A DNA stretch of 11,564 nucleotides from positions 1 through 11,564 of the forward strand of contig JALVPX010000182.1 in the NCBI GenBank assembly GCA_027031565.1, given 5' to 3'. Shown here piece after piece: positions 1 to 6,576 of the stretch; within the stretch, counting starts at the first letter, position 1, and each line of letters opens with the position of its first letter. A program made the position numbers and the translations under genes. The stretch comes from Deltaproteobacteria bacterium (lineage in GTDB: Bacteria > Desulfobacterota > Dissulfuribacteria > Dissulfuribacterales > JALVPX01). The notes beneath the pieces are model-generated. The model did no database searches, was not told where the DNA came from, and saw nothing but the letters and a program-made list of their open reading frames with translations.

Positions 1-233
1 ATTCCAAGCACGATCGCAAATGATGCTGCCAGCAGATAGCCCCAGGTCACCCTGAACAAGCTTGCAACTGCATGTCTGACGAGCTGCCCAGAAATCATCA
101 GATCAAAAAGGCCCTGGGCAACTGAAACCGGTCCAGGAAGTAAGAAAGGGGAAATCGAAAAAAGACGGATCCCAGCTTCCCAAGCGGAAACAAACAATAA
201 AAAAACTGGCACCGCCGCCCTCAGACTCCTCAT
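1..233 (-). CDS. ABC transporter permease, NitT/TauT/SsuC-like (5' part, runs off the window)
   Basis: The 77 codons visible encode the N-terminus of an inner-membrane permease of the nitrate/sulfonate/taurine/bicarbonate ABC import family (BPD_transp_1). A first hydrophobic segment spans about residues 7-26. It is followed by the family pattern of a 'LPGPVSVAQGL' stretch (32-42), a 'SGQLVRHAVASLFRV' stretch (48-62) and the start of the next membrane helix (64-77). Related permeases read LPSP..V...L......G.L..H...SL.R...G. The start at 233 is preferred because AGGAG lies 5 bases upstream. An in-frame ATG at 260 has no such site. The 3' part, including the EAA loop that contacts the ATPase, lies outside the window. 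Substrate cannot be told from this fragment. It is divergent from the hydrogenase operon and is probably functionally unrelated to it. Confidence 0.8.
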   Translation of the reverse strand, partial: MRSLRAAVPVFLLFVSAWEAGIRLFSISPFLLPGPVSVAQGLFDLMISGQLVRHAVASLFRVTWGYLLAASFAIVLG

Positions 234-246
234 TACTGCTCCTGGT

Positions 247-336
247 TTAAGATCTATCATCTATATCGGGAGCGTTTTGAACAGCCTTGATTAACGCGGC
301 CCTGCCCTGCCTGTTAAAAAAAATTGGATAATTCAT
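247..336 (-). CDS. Small ORF, 29 codons, with strong ribosome-binding site
   Basis: This is a complete ATG-to-TAA reading frame of 29 codons on the - strand. A perfect AGGAGG Shine-Dalgarno sequence (plus-strand CCTCCT, 345-350) sits 8 bases before the ATG. The stop lies 13 bases before the permease start, so the two could be translated from one mRNA and coupled. The predicted peptide starts MNYPIFFNRQGR, is mostly polar, shows no signal peptide or membrane helix, and resembles no family I know. It may be a leader peptide, a small protein, or the remnant of a shortened gene. The ribosome-binding site is much better than chance would give for a random ORF, but without homologues its coding status stays open. 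Confidence 0.4.
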   Translation of the reverse strand: MNYPIFFNRQGRAALIKAVQNAPDIDDRS

Positions 337-344
337 TGCATCCG

Positions 345-350
345 CCTCCT
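345..350 (-). promoter_or_regulatory. Perfect AGGAGG ribosome-binding site of the 29-codon ORF
   Basis: The plus strand reads CCTCCT, which is AGGAGG on the minus strand, 8 bases before the ATG at 336. This is a full anti-16S match at optimal spacing. It is the main reason to take the 29-codon ORF seriously. Confidence 0.55.
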
Positions 351-433
351 GGAATGATTATGGTCATATGTCAACCAAAGGTGTGCGTTTCGATAACCCT
401 AGCGGCAAGCGCGTTTGTTGGAGGCCTGCCTGA

Positions 434-440
434 AAGGAGG
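434..440 (+). promoter_or_regulatory. Ribosome-binding site that fixes the small-subunit start
   Basis: AAGGAGG lies 7 bases before the ATG at 448. It overrules the longer reading that begins with a TTG at 415: that TTG has no comparable site, and the longer reading would add 11 residues before the Tat signal and translate through this Shine-Dalgarno sequence. Confidence 0.8.
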
Positions 441-447
441 TTCTTTG

Positions 448-1539
448 ATGACCCGTCACCTCGACAAGTCCCATTTTGAACCAAAATTGAGCAGAAGGGG
501 TTTTATAAAGGGCTGCACCATTGCAGCAGCGGCCTTGGGGCTTTCCGATGAAATGGTTCCAAGGCTGGTAGAAGCTGCAGCATCTGCCCAAAAACCTCCG
601 GTACTGTGGCTCCATTTTCAGGAATGCACAGGATGCACAGAGGCCCTATTGAGGGCATCGCATCCTGATGTCGGTCGCCTCATCCTCGACATGATCTCCC
701 TTGACTACCATGAAACCGTCATGGCCCCATCGGGCAACCAGGCGGAAAAATCCTTCAAAGATACGCTTGAGAAGTATAGCGGGAAGTTCATCTGTGTTGT
801 GGAAGGCGCAGTCCCTACCAAGGATGGAGGCATCTACTGCAAGATAGGCGGCAGAACTGCCCTGGAAATCATCAGAGAAGCGGCCCCCAAGGCGGCAGCG
901 GTAATTGCCATAGGCACCTGCGCATCCTATGGAGGAGTACAGGCGGCCAGCCCCAACCCAACAGGTGCAAAGGGCGCTGGGGACGTACTAGGCATGCCAG
1001 TGGTCAACATACCGGGCTGTCCGCCCAATCCCATTGCCTTTCTCGGGACACTGCTCCATTTTCTCACCTTCAAGCGGCTGCCAGAGCTCGATCAAATAGG
1101 CAGACCCCTCTTTGCCTATGGCCGTAAAAATCATGACCAGTGCGAGAGAAGGGCTCACTTCGACGAAGGCCGCTTCGTGGAACAATTCGGGGATTCCAAC
1201 CACATGAAGGGCTACTGCTTGTACAAGGTAGGATGCAAAGGCCCCGAGACCTTTGCAAATTGCCCGGCAGTACGCTTCAACGACGTGGATGTCTGGCCGG
1301 TAAGCGCCGGTCACGGCTGCGTGGGCTGCACAGAACCAAATTTCTGGGATACCCATTCTCCCTTTTACGAGCGGCTTCCCGGGGTGAAGATCCCAGGCAC
1401 AGGTGGCATTGTGCATGATGTTGATTCAGCAGGCAAGAAGATCCTCGGTATAGCCGCAGCAGCTGCCGGTATTCACGCCGCCGTCGGCATAGGCAAGCGC
1501 ATTGTTAAGGGCCGGGGGAAAAGTGATGAAGATGTTTAA
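448..1539 (+). CDS. hyaA: [NiFe] hydrogenase small subunit, Tat-exported, group 1 uptake type
   Basis: This 363-residue small subunit carries electrons from the NiFe site through three FeS clusters to the cytochrome b. A twin-arginine signal, SRRGFIK, is at 15-21, followed by a hydrophobic run (22-32), so the dimer is exported folded to the periplasmic face. Proximal-cluster ligands are C60 and C63 (ECTGCTE), C158 (GTCASYGG) and C191 (GCPPNP). Distal ligands are H229, C232, C257 and C263. Medial [3Fe-4S] ligands are C272, C291 and C294. All ligands are present. The two positions that hold extra cysteines in oxygen-tolerant enzymes are Gly62 and Gly163. An Ala/Gly-rich hydrophobic stretch at about 332-348, followed by basic residues, looks like the C-terminal membrane anchor of cytochrome b-linked enzymes. 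The large-subunit gene follows after 18 bases. The hyaA name follows E. coli; hydA/hupS are equivalents. Confidence 0.97.
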   Translation: MTRHLDKSHFEPKLSRRGFIKGCTIAAAALGLSDEMVPRLVEAAASAQKPPVLWLHFQECTGCTEALLRASHPDVGRLILDMISLDYHETVMAPSGNQAEKSFKDTLEKYSGKFICVVEGAVPTKDGGIYCKIGGRTALEIIREAAPKAAAVIAIGTCASYGGVQAASPNPTGAKGAGDVLGMPVVNIPGCPPNPIAFLGTLLHFLTFKRLPELDQIGRPLFAYGRKNHDQCERRAHFDEGRFVEQFGDSNHMKGYCLYKVGCKGPETFANCPAVRFNDVDVWPVSAGHGCVGCTEPNFWDTHSPFYERLPGVKIPGTGGIVHDVDSAGKKILGIAAAAAGIHAAVGIGKRIVKGRGKSDEDV

Positions 1540-1557
1540 ATAGGGGGGCTGAGCACA

Positions 1558-3258
1558 ATGGCGCAAAAAATAGTTGTAGATCCAATCACCAGGATAGAAG
1601 GACACCTCAGGATCGATGCAGAGATAGATGGAAACAAAATTACAAAGGCGTGGTCATCTGGCCAAATGTGGCGGGGAATCGAGGTTATCCTCAAAGGCAG
1701 GGATCCGCGGGACGCCTGGGTCTTTACCCAGCGCATTTGCGGCGTATGCACCACAGTCCATGCCATAGCCTCGGTCAGGGCCGTGGAAAACGCCCTAGGG
1801 ATGTCCATACCCTTGAATGCCCAATATATACGCAATCTGGTACTGGCCCTTCACGCCCTGCATGACCACATAGTTCACTTTTATGTCTTATCTGCCTTGG
1901 ACTGGGTAGATGTGGTCTCGGCGCTCAAGGCGGATCCGAAGAAGACGGCGCAACTGGCGGAAGGCCTTTCTGAATGGCCCGGGAACAGTCCCAAGCGCTT
2001 CAAGGCAGTGCAAGAAAAAATCAAGGCACTGGTGGACAGCGGCCAGCTCGGACCCTTTGCCAACGGCTACTGGGGGCACCCGGCAATGATCCTGCCGCCT
2101 GAAGCCAACCTCATGGCAGTATCACATTACCTCGAAGCCCTTGATTATCAGCGCAAGGCAGACTCTGCCATAGCCATACTGGGCGGCAAGAATCCTCACA
2201 TCCAGAACCTATCGGTAGGCGGGGTTACTACTGCCATCAATCCAGACAACGAGGCCACCCTCAATATGGAACGGCTCTACTGGATCCAGCAGCTCACCTC
2301 GGAGGTAAGGGACTTCGTTCACCAGGTCTATCTTCCTGATGTAATAGCCATTGGGGCACTTTACAAAGACTGGCTTCAATATGGTGCAGGCGTAAAGAAC
2401 TATCTAGCAGTGCCGGATATGCCCCTGGACACGGAAGGAACAGATTTTGACCTGCCGGGAGGGACCATCTTCAACGGCGACCTTTCCTCGGCCAGAGCCT
2501 TCAAGAATTTTTCCGATCCATATTTCAGGGACAACATAAAGGAGTGCATAGCACATTCATGGTATGAAGGGGAATGGACCAAGGGGCCCTTTGAAGAGGA
2601 CACGGTCCCTAACTACACCGATTTTCAACCTGACAAGAAGTATTCATGGATCAAGGCCCCGCGCTTCAAGGGAGAACCCATGCAGGTCGGCCCGCTGGCC
2701 CAGGTGTTGCTGGGCTATGCCCTCGGCCATGAATTGACACGAAAATATGTTGATTATGCCCTGGAACGCGTGGGCTCCATGGCAGGCGTTAAGGTAGGGC
2801 CTGACGTACTGCATTCAACACCTGGCCGGCATCTGGGAAGGGCCATAAGGGCTGCGATTTTGTCTGATCTTGCCATAAAACATTGGCAGCTTCTGGTGGA
2901 CAACATCGGCCGAGGCGACCTGGCGATTTTCAATCCGCCGACTTTCCCAAATGGGGTGCAGAAGGGTTTCGGATTCCATGAGGCACCCAGGGGCACGCTG
3001 TCCCACTGGATTATTATAGAAAACGGAAAGATCAAGAATTATCAGTGCGTGGTGCCTTCCACATGGAATGCCGGTCCAAGGGACTCTGCAGGCAAATCAG
3101 GACCCTATGAGGCATCCCTGGTGGGCAATCCAGTCGCTGATCCGCAAAAACCACTGGAAGTAATAAGGACTGTGCATTCCTTTGATCCATGCATTGCATG
3201 TGCGGTTCACGTGTTGGATCCGGAGGGTACCGAGTTCTCCAGGATCAAGGTGCTCTGA
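1558..3258 (+). CDS. hyaB: [NiFe] hydrogenase large (catalytic) subunit precursor
   Basis: This 566-residue catalytic subunit splits H2 at a Ni-Fe(CN)2CO centre. The N-terminal L1 motif, RICGVCTTVH, gives ligands C61 and C64 with H68. The C-terminal L2 motif, DPCIACAVH, gives C545 and C548 and ends at H551. All four Ni ligands are Cys (the L2 codons are TGC and TGT), so this is not a [NiFeSe] enzyme. Fifteen residues follow H551; they are the assembly peptide that the endopeptidase encoded at 8715 should remove after nickel insertion. The TRIEGHLR segment near residue 11 is also typical of the family. Length is normal for group 1 (about 550-600). The subunit has no signal of its own and should be co-exported with the small subunit. 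A G-rich site (AGGGGGG, 1542-1548) precedes the ATG. The cytochrome gene follows after 13 bases. Confidence 0.98.
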   Translation: MAQKIVVDPITRIEGHLRIDAEIDGNKITKAWSSGQMWRGIEVILKGRDPRDAWVFTQRICGVCTTVHAIASVRAVENALGMSIPLNAQYIRNLVLALHALHDHIVHFYVLSALDWVDVVSALKADPKKTAQLAEGLSEWPGNSPKRFKAVQEKIKALVDSGQLGPFANGYWGHPAMILPPEANLMAVSHYLEALDYQRKADSAIAILGGKNPHIQNLSVGGVTTAINPDNEATLNMERLYWIQQLTSEVRDFVHQVYLPDVIAIGALYKDWLQYGAGVKNYLAVPDMPLDTEGTDFDLPGGTIFNGDLSSARAFKNFSDPYFRDNIKECIAHSWYEGEWTKGPFEEDTVPNYTDFQPDKKYSWIKAPRFKGEPMQVGPLAQVLLGYALGHELTRKYVDYALERVGSMAGVKVGPDVLHSTPGRHLGRAIRAAILSDLAIKHWQLLVDNIGRGDLAIFNPPTFPNGVQKGFGFHEAPRGTLSHWIIIENGKIKNYQCVVPSTWNAGPRDSAGKSGPYEASLVGNPVADPQKPLEVIRTVHSFDPCIACAVHVLDPEGTEFSRIKVL

Positions 3259-3271
3259 AAGGAGTAAAGCC

Positions 3272-3916
3272 ATGACCTATCAAAGCCGTTATGCCTGGTC
3301 TGTCCTGTTCAGGCTGTTCCATTGGGCCTTTGCCCTGTCCATTGTTACACTGGTGGTGACCGGTCTTTATGTAAACAGTCCTTGGACCAACACCGTGCTT
3401 GAAGGAAGCAGGTCATTCCCCATGGCCACGATGCGCTACCTCCACTTCCTGGCAGGGTTTATCTTCGCCTCTGCAGTGGCGGTGCGGCTCTATCTGTGGC
3501 TTTTCGGCAACAGGCAGGAGAAATTCTGGGATTCTGCCCCTATAACACCCAGAAACATAAGGAATCTCTTCTCCACCATGGCCTATTACACTTATTTGAC
3601 AGATAGGCACGAGACCCGTCTGGGTCACAATGCCCTGGCAGGCACTGTCTATCTGGCAACCATTGTGCTGACCCTGATTCAGCTTGTATCGGGGTTTTAT
3701 ATGCTCTATCCTGAAAGCGTGTTCTGGCAGAAATGGGGAGTGGCCTTGTTCGAGACCCAGCAGCAGGCCAGATTCATTCACCACCTTTTGATGTGGTATT
3801 TTATCATCTTCGCATTCTTCCATCTCTATATCGTGATCTGGAATGATATCAAGTCGCCGGAAGGCCTTATATCATCCATATTCTGCGGAAGAAAGTTTCA
3901 TCGTTCAAGCAGTTGA
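3272..3916 (+). CDS. hyaC: Ni/Fe-hydrogenase b-type cytochrome subunit
   Basis: This 214-residue integral membrane diheme cytochrome b passes electrons from the hydrogenase small subunit to quinone. Four membrane helices are visible, at about 11-33, 55-78, 121-146 and 168-190. Candidate heme-ligand histidines are H17 (FHW, helix 1), H58 (helix 2), H170/H171 and H184 (helix 4). The pattern matches the HyaC/HupC/HydC (CybH) family of about 220 residues. The start at 3272 is chosen because GGAG (3261-3264) lies 7 bases upstream. A longer in-frame reading from 3182 would add 30 residues inside the end of hyaB with no ribosome site. Its place directly after the two subunits matches the Wolinella HydABC and E. 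coli HyaABC arrangement. It is separated from hypF by a 60-base spacer with a hairpin. Confidence 0.96.
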   Translation: MTYQSRYAWSVLFRLFHWAFALSIVTLVVTGLYVNSPWTNTVLEGSRSFPMATMRYLHFLAGFIFASAVAVRLYLWLFGNRQEKFWDSAPITPRNIRNLFSTMAYYTYLTDRHETRLGHNALAGTVYLATIVLTLIQLVSGFYMLYPESVFWQKWGVALFETQQQARFIHHLLMWYFIIFAFFHLYIVIWNDIKSPEGLISSIFCGRKFHRSSS

Positions 3917-3934
3917 AACCTGGCTCAGAAACAG

Positions 3935-3965
3935 GATGTCCCCTGATGTTCCATCAGGGGACATC
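3935..3965 (+). repeat. Perfect 14-bp inverted repeat with 3-base loop between hyaC and hypF
   Basis: The left arm (3935-3948) and right arm (3952-3965) are perfectly complementary around a TTC loop, giving a GC-rich RNA hairpin in the 60-base gap. No T-run follows, so it is not a standard rho-independent terminator. CATCAGG occurs twice on the right side (3952 and 3962), allowing an alternative pairing with CCTGATG at 3942-3948. The 10-base palindrome AGGCATGCCT (3966-3975) follows at once and ends one base before the hypF ATG. Likely roles are mRNA end protection or processing that sets different levels for structural and maturation genes; this is inference. Confidence 0.8.
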
Positions 3966-3976
3966 AGGCATGCCTA

Positions 3977-6310
3977 ATGGGCCTTAAAAAGGGCTACAAA
4001 ATCCATATAACAGGAACGGTTCAGGGAGTGGGCTTCAGGCCTTTTGTATACAACCTTGCCAGAAGCCAAGACCTTAAAGGCACCATTTCCAATACCTCCA
4101 TGGGCGTAATCATAAAAATATGTGCCTCAGAGGATGAACTCGACCTTTTTTTGAAGGTCTTGAGGGAAAAGGCACCGCCTTTAGCAGAGATAGAAGATGT
4201 CAACATTTCTGAGCAAAACGGGAAAATAGGCAACGCTTCCGACTTTACCATTGCAGAAAGCAGGCGGGATGCCGCTGTCACCACCTTGATTCCTTCCGAT
4301 ATTGCCACATGCAGGGAGTGCCTTGCAGACATCTTTGACCCAGGTAACAAACGCTTCCATTACGCCTTTACCAACTGTACAAATTGCGGCCCGCGCTACA
4401 CCATAATCAAAGGGCTGCCATACGACAGGCCGGCCACTTCCATGAAAAAATTCAAGATGTGCAGCCAATGCCTGGCCGAGTATGAAGATCCTGCGGACCG
4501 GCGCTTTCACGCCCAGCCAAATGCCTGCCCGCTCTGCGGCCCAAGGCTGTGGCTTACCGATGGCACTGCAGAGCTGGAAAGGGGTACAAAGGCCTTGGCC
4601 CATTGTGCAGCTTTGCTTGCAGAAGGTGCCGTGGCAGCCGTAAAGGGCCTAGGAGGCTTTCATCTGGCAGCTGATGCCGCTTCCCCAGAGGCAGTAAAAA
4701 GGCTCCGGGAAAGAAAAAGGCGCCCATTCAAGCCTTTTGCCGTAATGGTCAGGAACATTGAGACTGCAAAGAGGATATGCAGGTTATCCGCACATGATGA
4801 AGAACTCCTTCTTTCACCCCATGCGCCCATTTTATTGGTCAAAAAAAGACGCGATTTCCCCCTGCCGGGGACCCTGTCACCTAATCTGGACGAATTGGGC
4901 ATAATGATTCCTTACACACCTCTTCACCAGCTGCTTTTCGCCCAAAGGCAGTGCCCTGATGTACTGATAATGACCAGCGGCAACCCCAATGGGGAACCGT
5001 TGTGCACAACCAATGAAGAGGCCCTGGAAAGGCTCAGTTCCTTTGCAGACATCTTTCTGCTCCACGATAGAGACATTTATACCGGCGTTGATGATTCAGT
5101 TGTACGTTCATCTGGTAAAACCACCTTCTTTGTTCGAAGGTCCAGGGGTTATGCACCATCTCCCATCAGGCTGGAAATAGATACCGGGCAGATAATTGCG
5201 CTGGGTGCTGAACTCAAAAACACTATCTGCCTCACCAGGGGCCGCTATGCCTTTTTGAGCCAGCATATCGGAGATCTTGCAAACCCTGCGGTATATGATT
5301 TTATGTCCAGGAACATCGAGCATCTGAAAAAGGTGCTTGAGATTGAACCCAAAGCAATTGCAGCCGATCTTCATCCAGACTATCCATCGACCCGTTATGC
5401 CAAGGCCCTGGACCTTCCCTTGTTCCAAATACAGCATCACCATGCCCATGCGGCATCGGTGATGGCGGAACATGGGCTCAATAAGCAGGTATTGTCGTTG
5501 ATCCTGGACGGCACTGGCCTGGGCACAGACAACACCATTTGGGGCGGTGAAATACTTTTATCCTTGCCGGAATCGTCCAAGCGTCTAGGAGGCCTTACGC
5601 CTTTCATGCTTCCAGGCGGTGACGCAGCAGCCAAAGAGCCGTGGCGGAGCGCCCTTTCGCTGCTCCACAAGACAAAATCATTGGGCGCATTGCATCTTAC
5701 GGGACTGAAAGATATTGCCAGGGAAAAGCTGCTTTTTGTCGAAAACATGCTTAACAAAGGCATAAACAGCCCAGTTGCCACAAGCTGCGGCAGGCTTTTT
5801 GACTCGGTTGCCTCCATGCTCGGGATATGCCACCAAAACAGCTATGAAGGGCAGGCCGCTATGGAACTAGAGGCCATGGCCTTGAAAGAGATCAGCCAGG
5901 CAGACATCACCACCCTAGCCTGTTTCAGGGCCTATTTTGCAGATTCCAGCCGCTATTGGAGAAAAAGGGAAGGAAAATACGAAGTCGAATGGCCCTTTAT
6001 TGTTAAGGAGATATTGAAAATGATGCATGCGGGTGAGGCAATCGGCATGATTGCGCTCCATTTCCACGCCTTTCTTGCAGCAGCCTTTTCAGGGCTCTTG
6101 CTGCATCTTGCAGGGAAAACCGGTATAACAGATCTGGTTTTAGGCGGAGGAACCATGCAGAACATGATCTTGCGTTCCACCCTTGAATCACAATTGACCA
6201 GGAGCGGTCTCCGGGTCTTTTTGAACCGCAAGGTGCCTCCAAACGATGGAGGCATAAGCTTGGGGCAGGCATACGCAGCTTCAATACTTTTTGCAAAGGA
6301 GAAACAATAA
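3977..6310 (+). CDS. hypF: Carbamoyltransferase HypF
   Basis: HypF (777 residues, normal length) uses carbamoyl phosphate and ATP to carbamoylate the C-terminal Cys of HypE, the first step in making the CN ligands. Domains in order are: acylphosphatase (about 7-95, GTVQGVGFRPFVY with catalytic R21 and N39); two zinc-finger blocks with the exact CX2C-X18-CX2C-X24-CX2C-X18-CX2C spacing (C112, C115, C134, C137, C162, C165, C184, C187); a YrdC-like domain (about 205-395); and a Kae1-like domain (about 405-777) with HHHAH at 487-491 and DGTGLGTD starting at D511. A late LGGGTMQN stretch completes the nucleotide site. The start coincides with the acylphosphatase domain. Its ribosome site is weak (an AGG about 8 bases upstream) and the hairpin lies just before it, so translation may be modulated. 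hypC follows after 5 bases. Confidence 0.98.
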   Translation: MGLKKGYKIHITGTVQGVGFRPFVYNLARSQDLKGTISNTSMGVIIKICASEDELDLFLKVLREKAPPLAEIEDVNISEQNGKIGNASDFTIAESRRDAAVTTLIPSDIATCRECLADIFDPGNKRFHYAFTNCTNCGPRYTIIKGLPYDRPATSMKKFKMCSQCLAEYEDPADRRFHAQPNACPLCGPRLWLTDGTAELERGTKALAHCAALLAEGAVAAVKGLGGFHLAADAASPEAVKRLRERKRRPFKPFAVMVRNIETAKRICRLSAHDEELLLSPHAPILLVKKRRDFPLPGTLSPNLDELGIMIPYTPLHQLLFAQRQCPDVLIMTSGNPNGEPLCTTNEEALERLSSFADIFLLHDRDIYTGVDDSVVRSSGKTTFFVRRSRGYAPSPIRLEIDTGQIIALGAELKNTICLTRGRYAFLSQHIGDLANPAVYDFMSRNIEHLKKVLEIEPKAIAADLHPDYPSTRYAKALDLPLFQIQHHHAHAASVMAEHGLNKQVLSLILDGTGLGTDNTIWGGEILLSLPESSKRLGGLTPFMLPGGDAAAKEPWRSALSLLHKTKSLGALHLTGLKDIAREKLLFVENMLNKGINSPVATSCGRLFDSVASMLGICHQNSYEGQAAMELEAMALKEISQADITTLACFRAYFADSSRYWRKREGKYEVEWPFIVKEILKMMHAGEAIGMIALHFHAFLAAAFSGLLLHLAGKTGITDLVLGGGTMQNMILRSTLESQLTRSGLRVFLNRKVPPNDGGISLGQAYAASILFAKEKQ

Positions 6311-6315
6311 GCACT

Positions 6316-6576
6316 ATGTGCCTGGCAATTCCCGTTAAGATCGTCGAGATGCGCGGCAAGCAGGATGACTTCCTGAACCCTCCAGTGGCTGTTGTGGAAG
6401 CGGAAGGGGCGCAAAGGGAGATCCGTTTGGACATTGTTGACCGCTGGCCTTCCCCAGGCGACTATGTAATTGTGCATGCGGGCTTCGCCATTCGCACTTT
6501 GTCACCGGAAGAGGCAGAAGCAAACATAGAACTGATGAGGCAGATGGCTCAAGGCCAGAGGCAAGGCGATGATTGA
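6316..6576 (+). CDS. hypC: Hydrogenase maturation chaperone HypC
   Basis: HypC (86 residues) is a small chaperone that works with HypD to build the Fe(CN)2CO unit and delivers it to the large-subunit precursor. It begins with the signature MCLAIP, in which Cys2 is the functional residue that contacts iron and the large subunit. A GDYVIVHAGFAI segment (about 48-59) with the conserved His follows. The short beta-barrel length is normal and the C-terminal tail is Gln-rich. GGAG at 6298-6301 is 14 bases from the ATG, which is long for an efficient site, so coupling to hypF termination is plausible. The gene overlaps hypD by 8 bases. Confidence 0.97.
   Translation: MCLAIPVKIVEMRGKQDDFLNPPVAVVEAEGAQREIRLDIVDRWPSPGDYVIVHAGFAIRTLSPEEAEANIELMRQMAQGQRQGDD

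Noticed and set aside
369..374. TTGACA on the - strand as a -35 box for the 29-codon ORF and permease
   Set aside because: At 17-base spacing the -10 position would fall on the ribosome-binding site, and no TATAAT-like hexamer is found there.
415..447. Upstream TTG start for the small subunit
   Set aside because: It would translate through the AAGGAGG site and add 11 residues with no conservation. The ATG at 448 has ideal spacing.
988..1416. 142-codon open frame on the - strand and the 92-codon + frame at 1140-1418
   Set aside because: Both are shadows of the small-subunit gene, which has every cluster ligand in its own frame. Neither has a recognisable motif.
3182..3271. N-terminal extension of the cytochrome b into the end of the large-subunit gene
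   Set aside because: No ribosome site, an improbable 30-residue extension, and a good GGAG before the ATG at 3272.
3935..3965. Rho-independent terminator between hyaC and hypF
   Set aside because: The stem is excellent but no T-run follows, and the maturation genes downstream show no other promoter I can support. It is kept as an inverted repeat.
5953..6477. Long - strand frames over the hypF/hypC junction (174 and 143 codons)
   Set aside because: They cross two well-conserved + strand genes, lack start signals and show no family resemblance.
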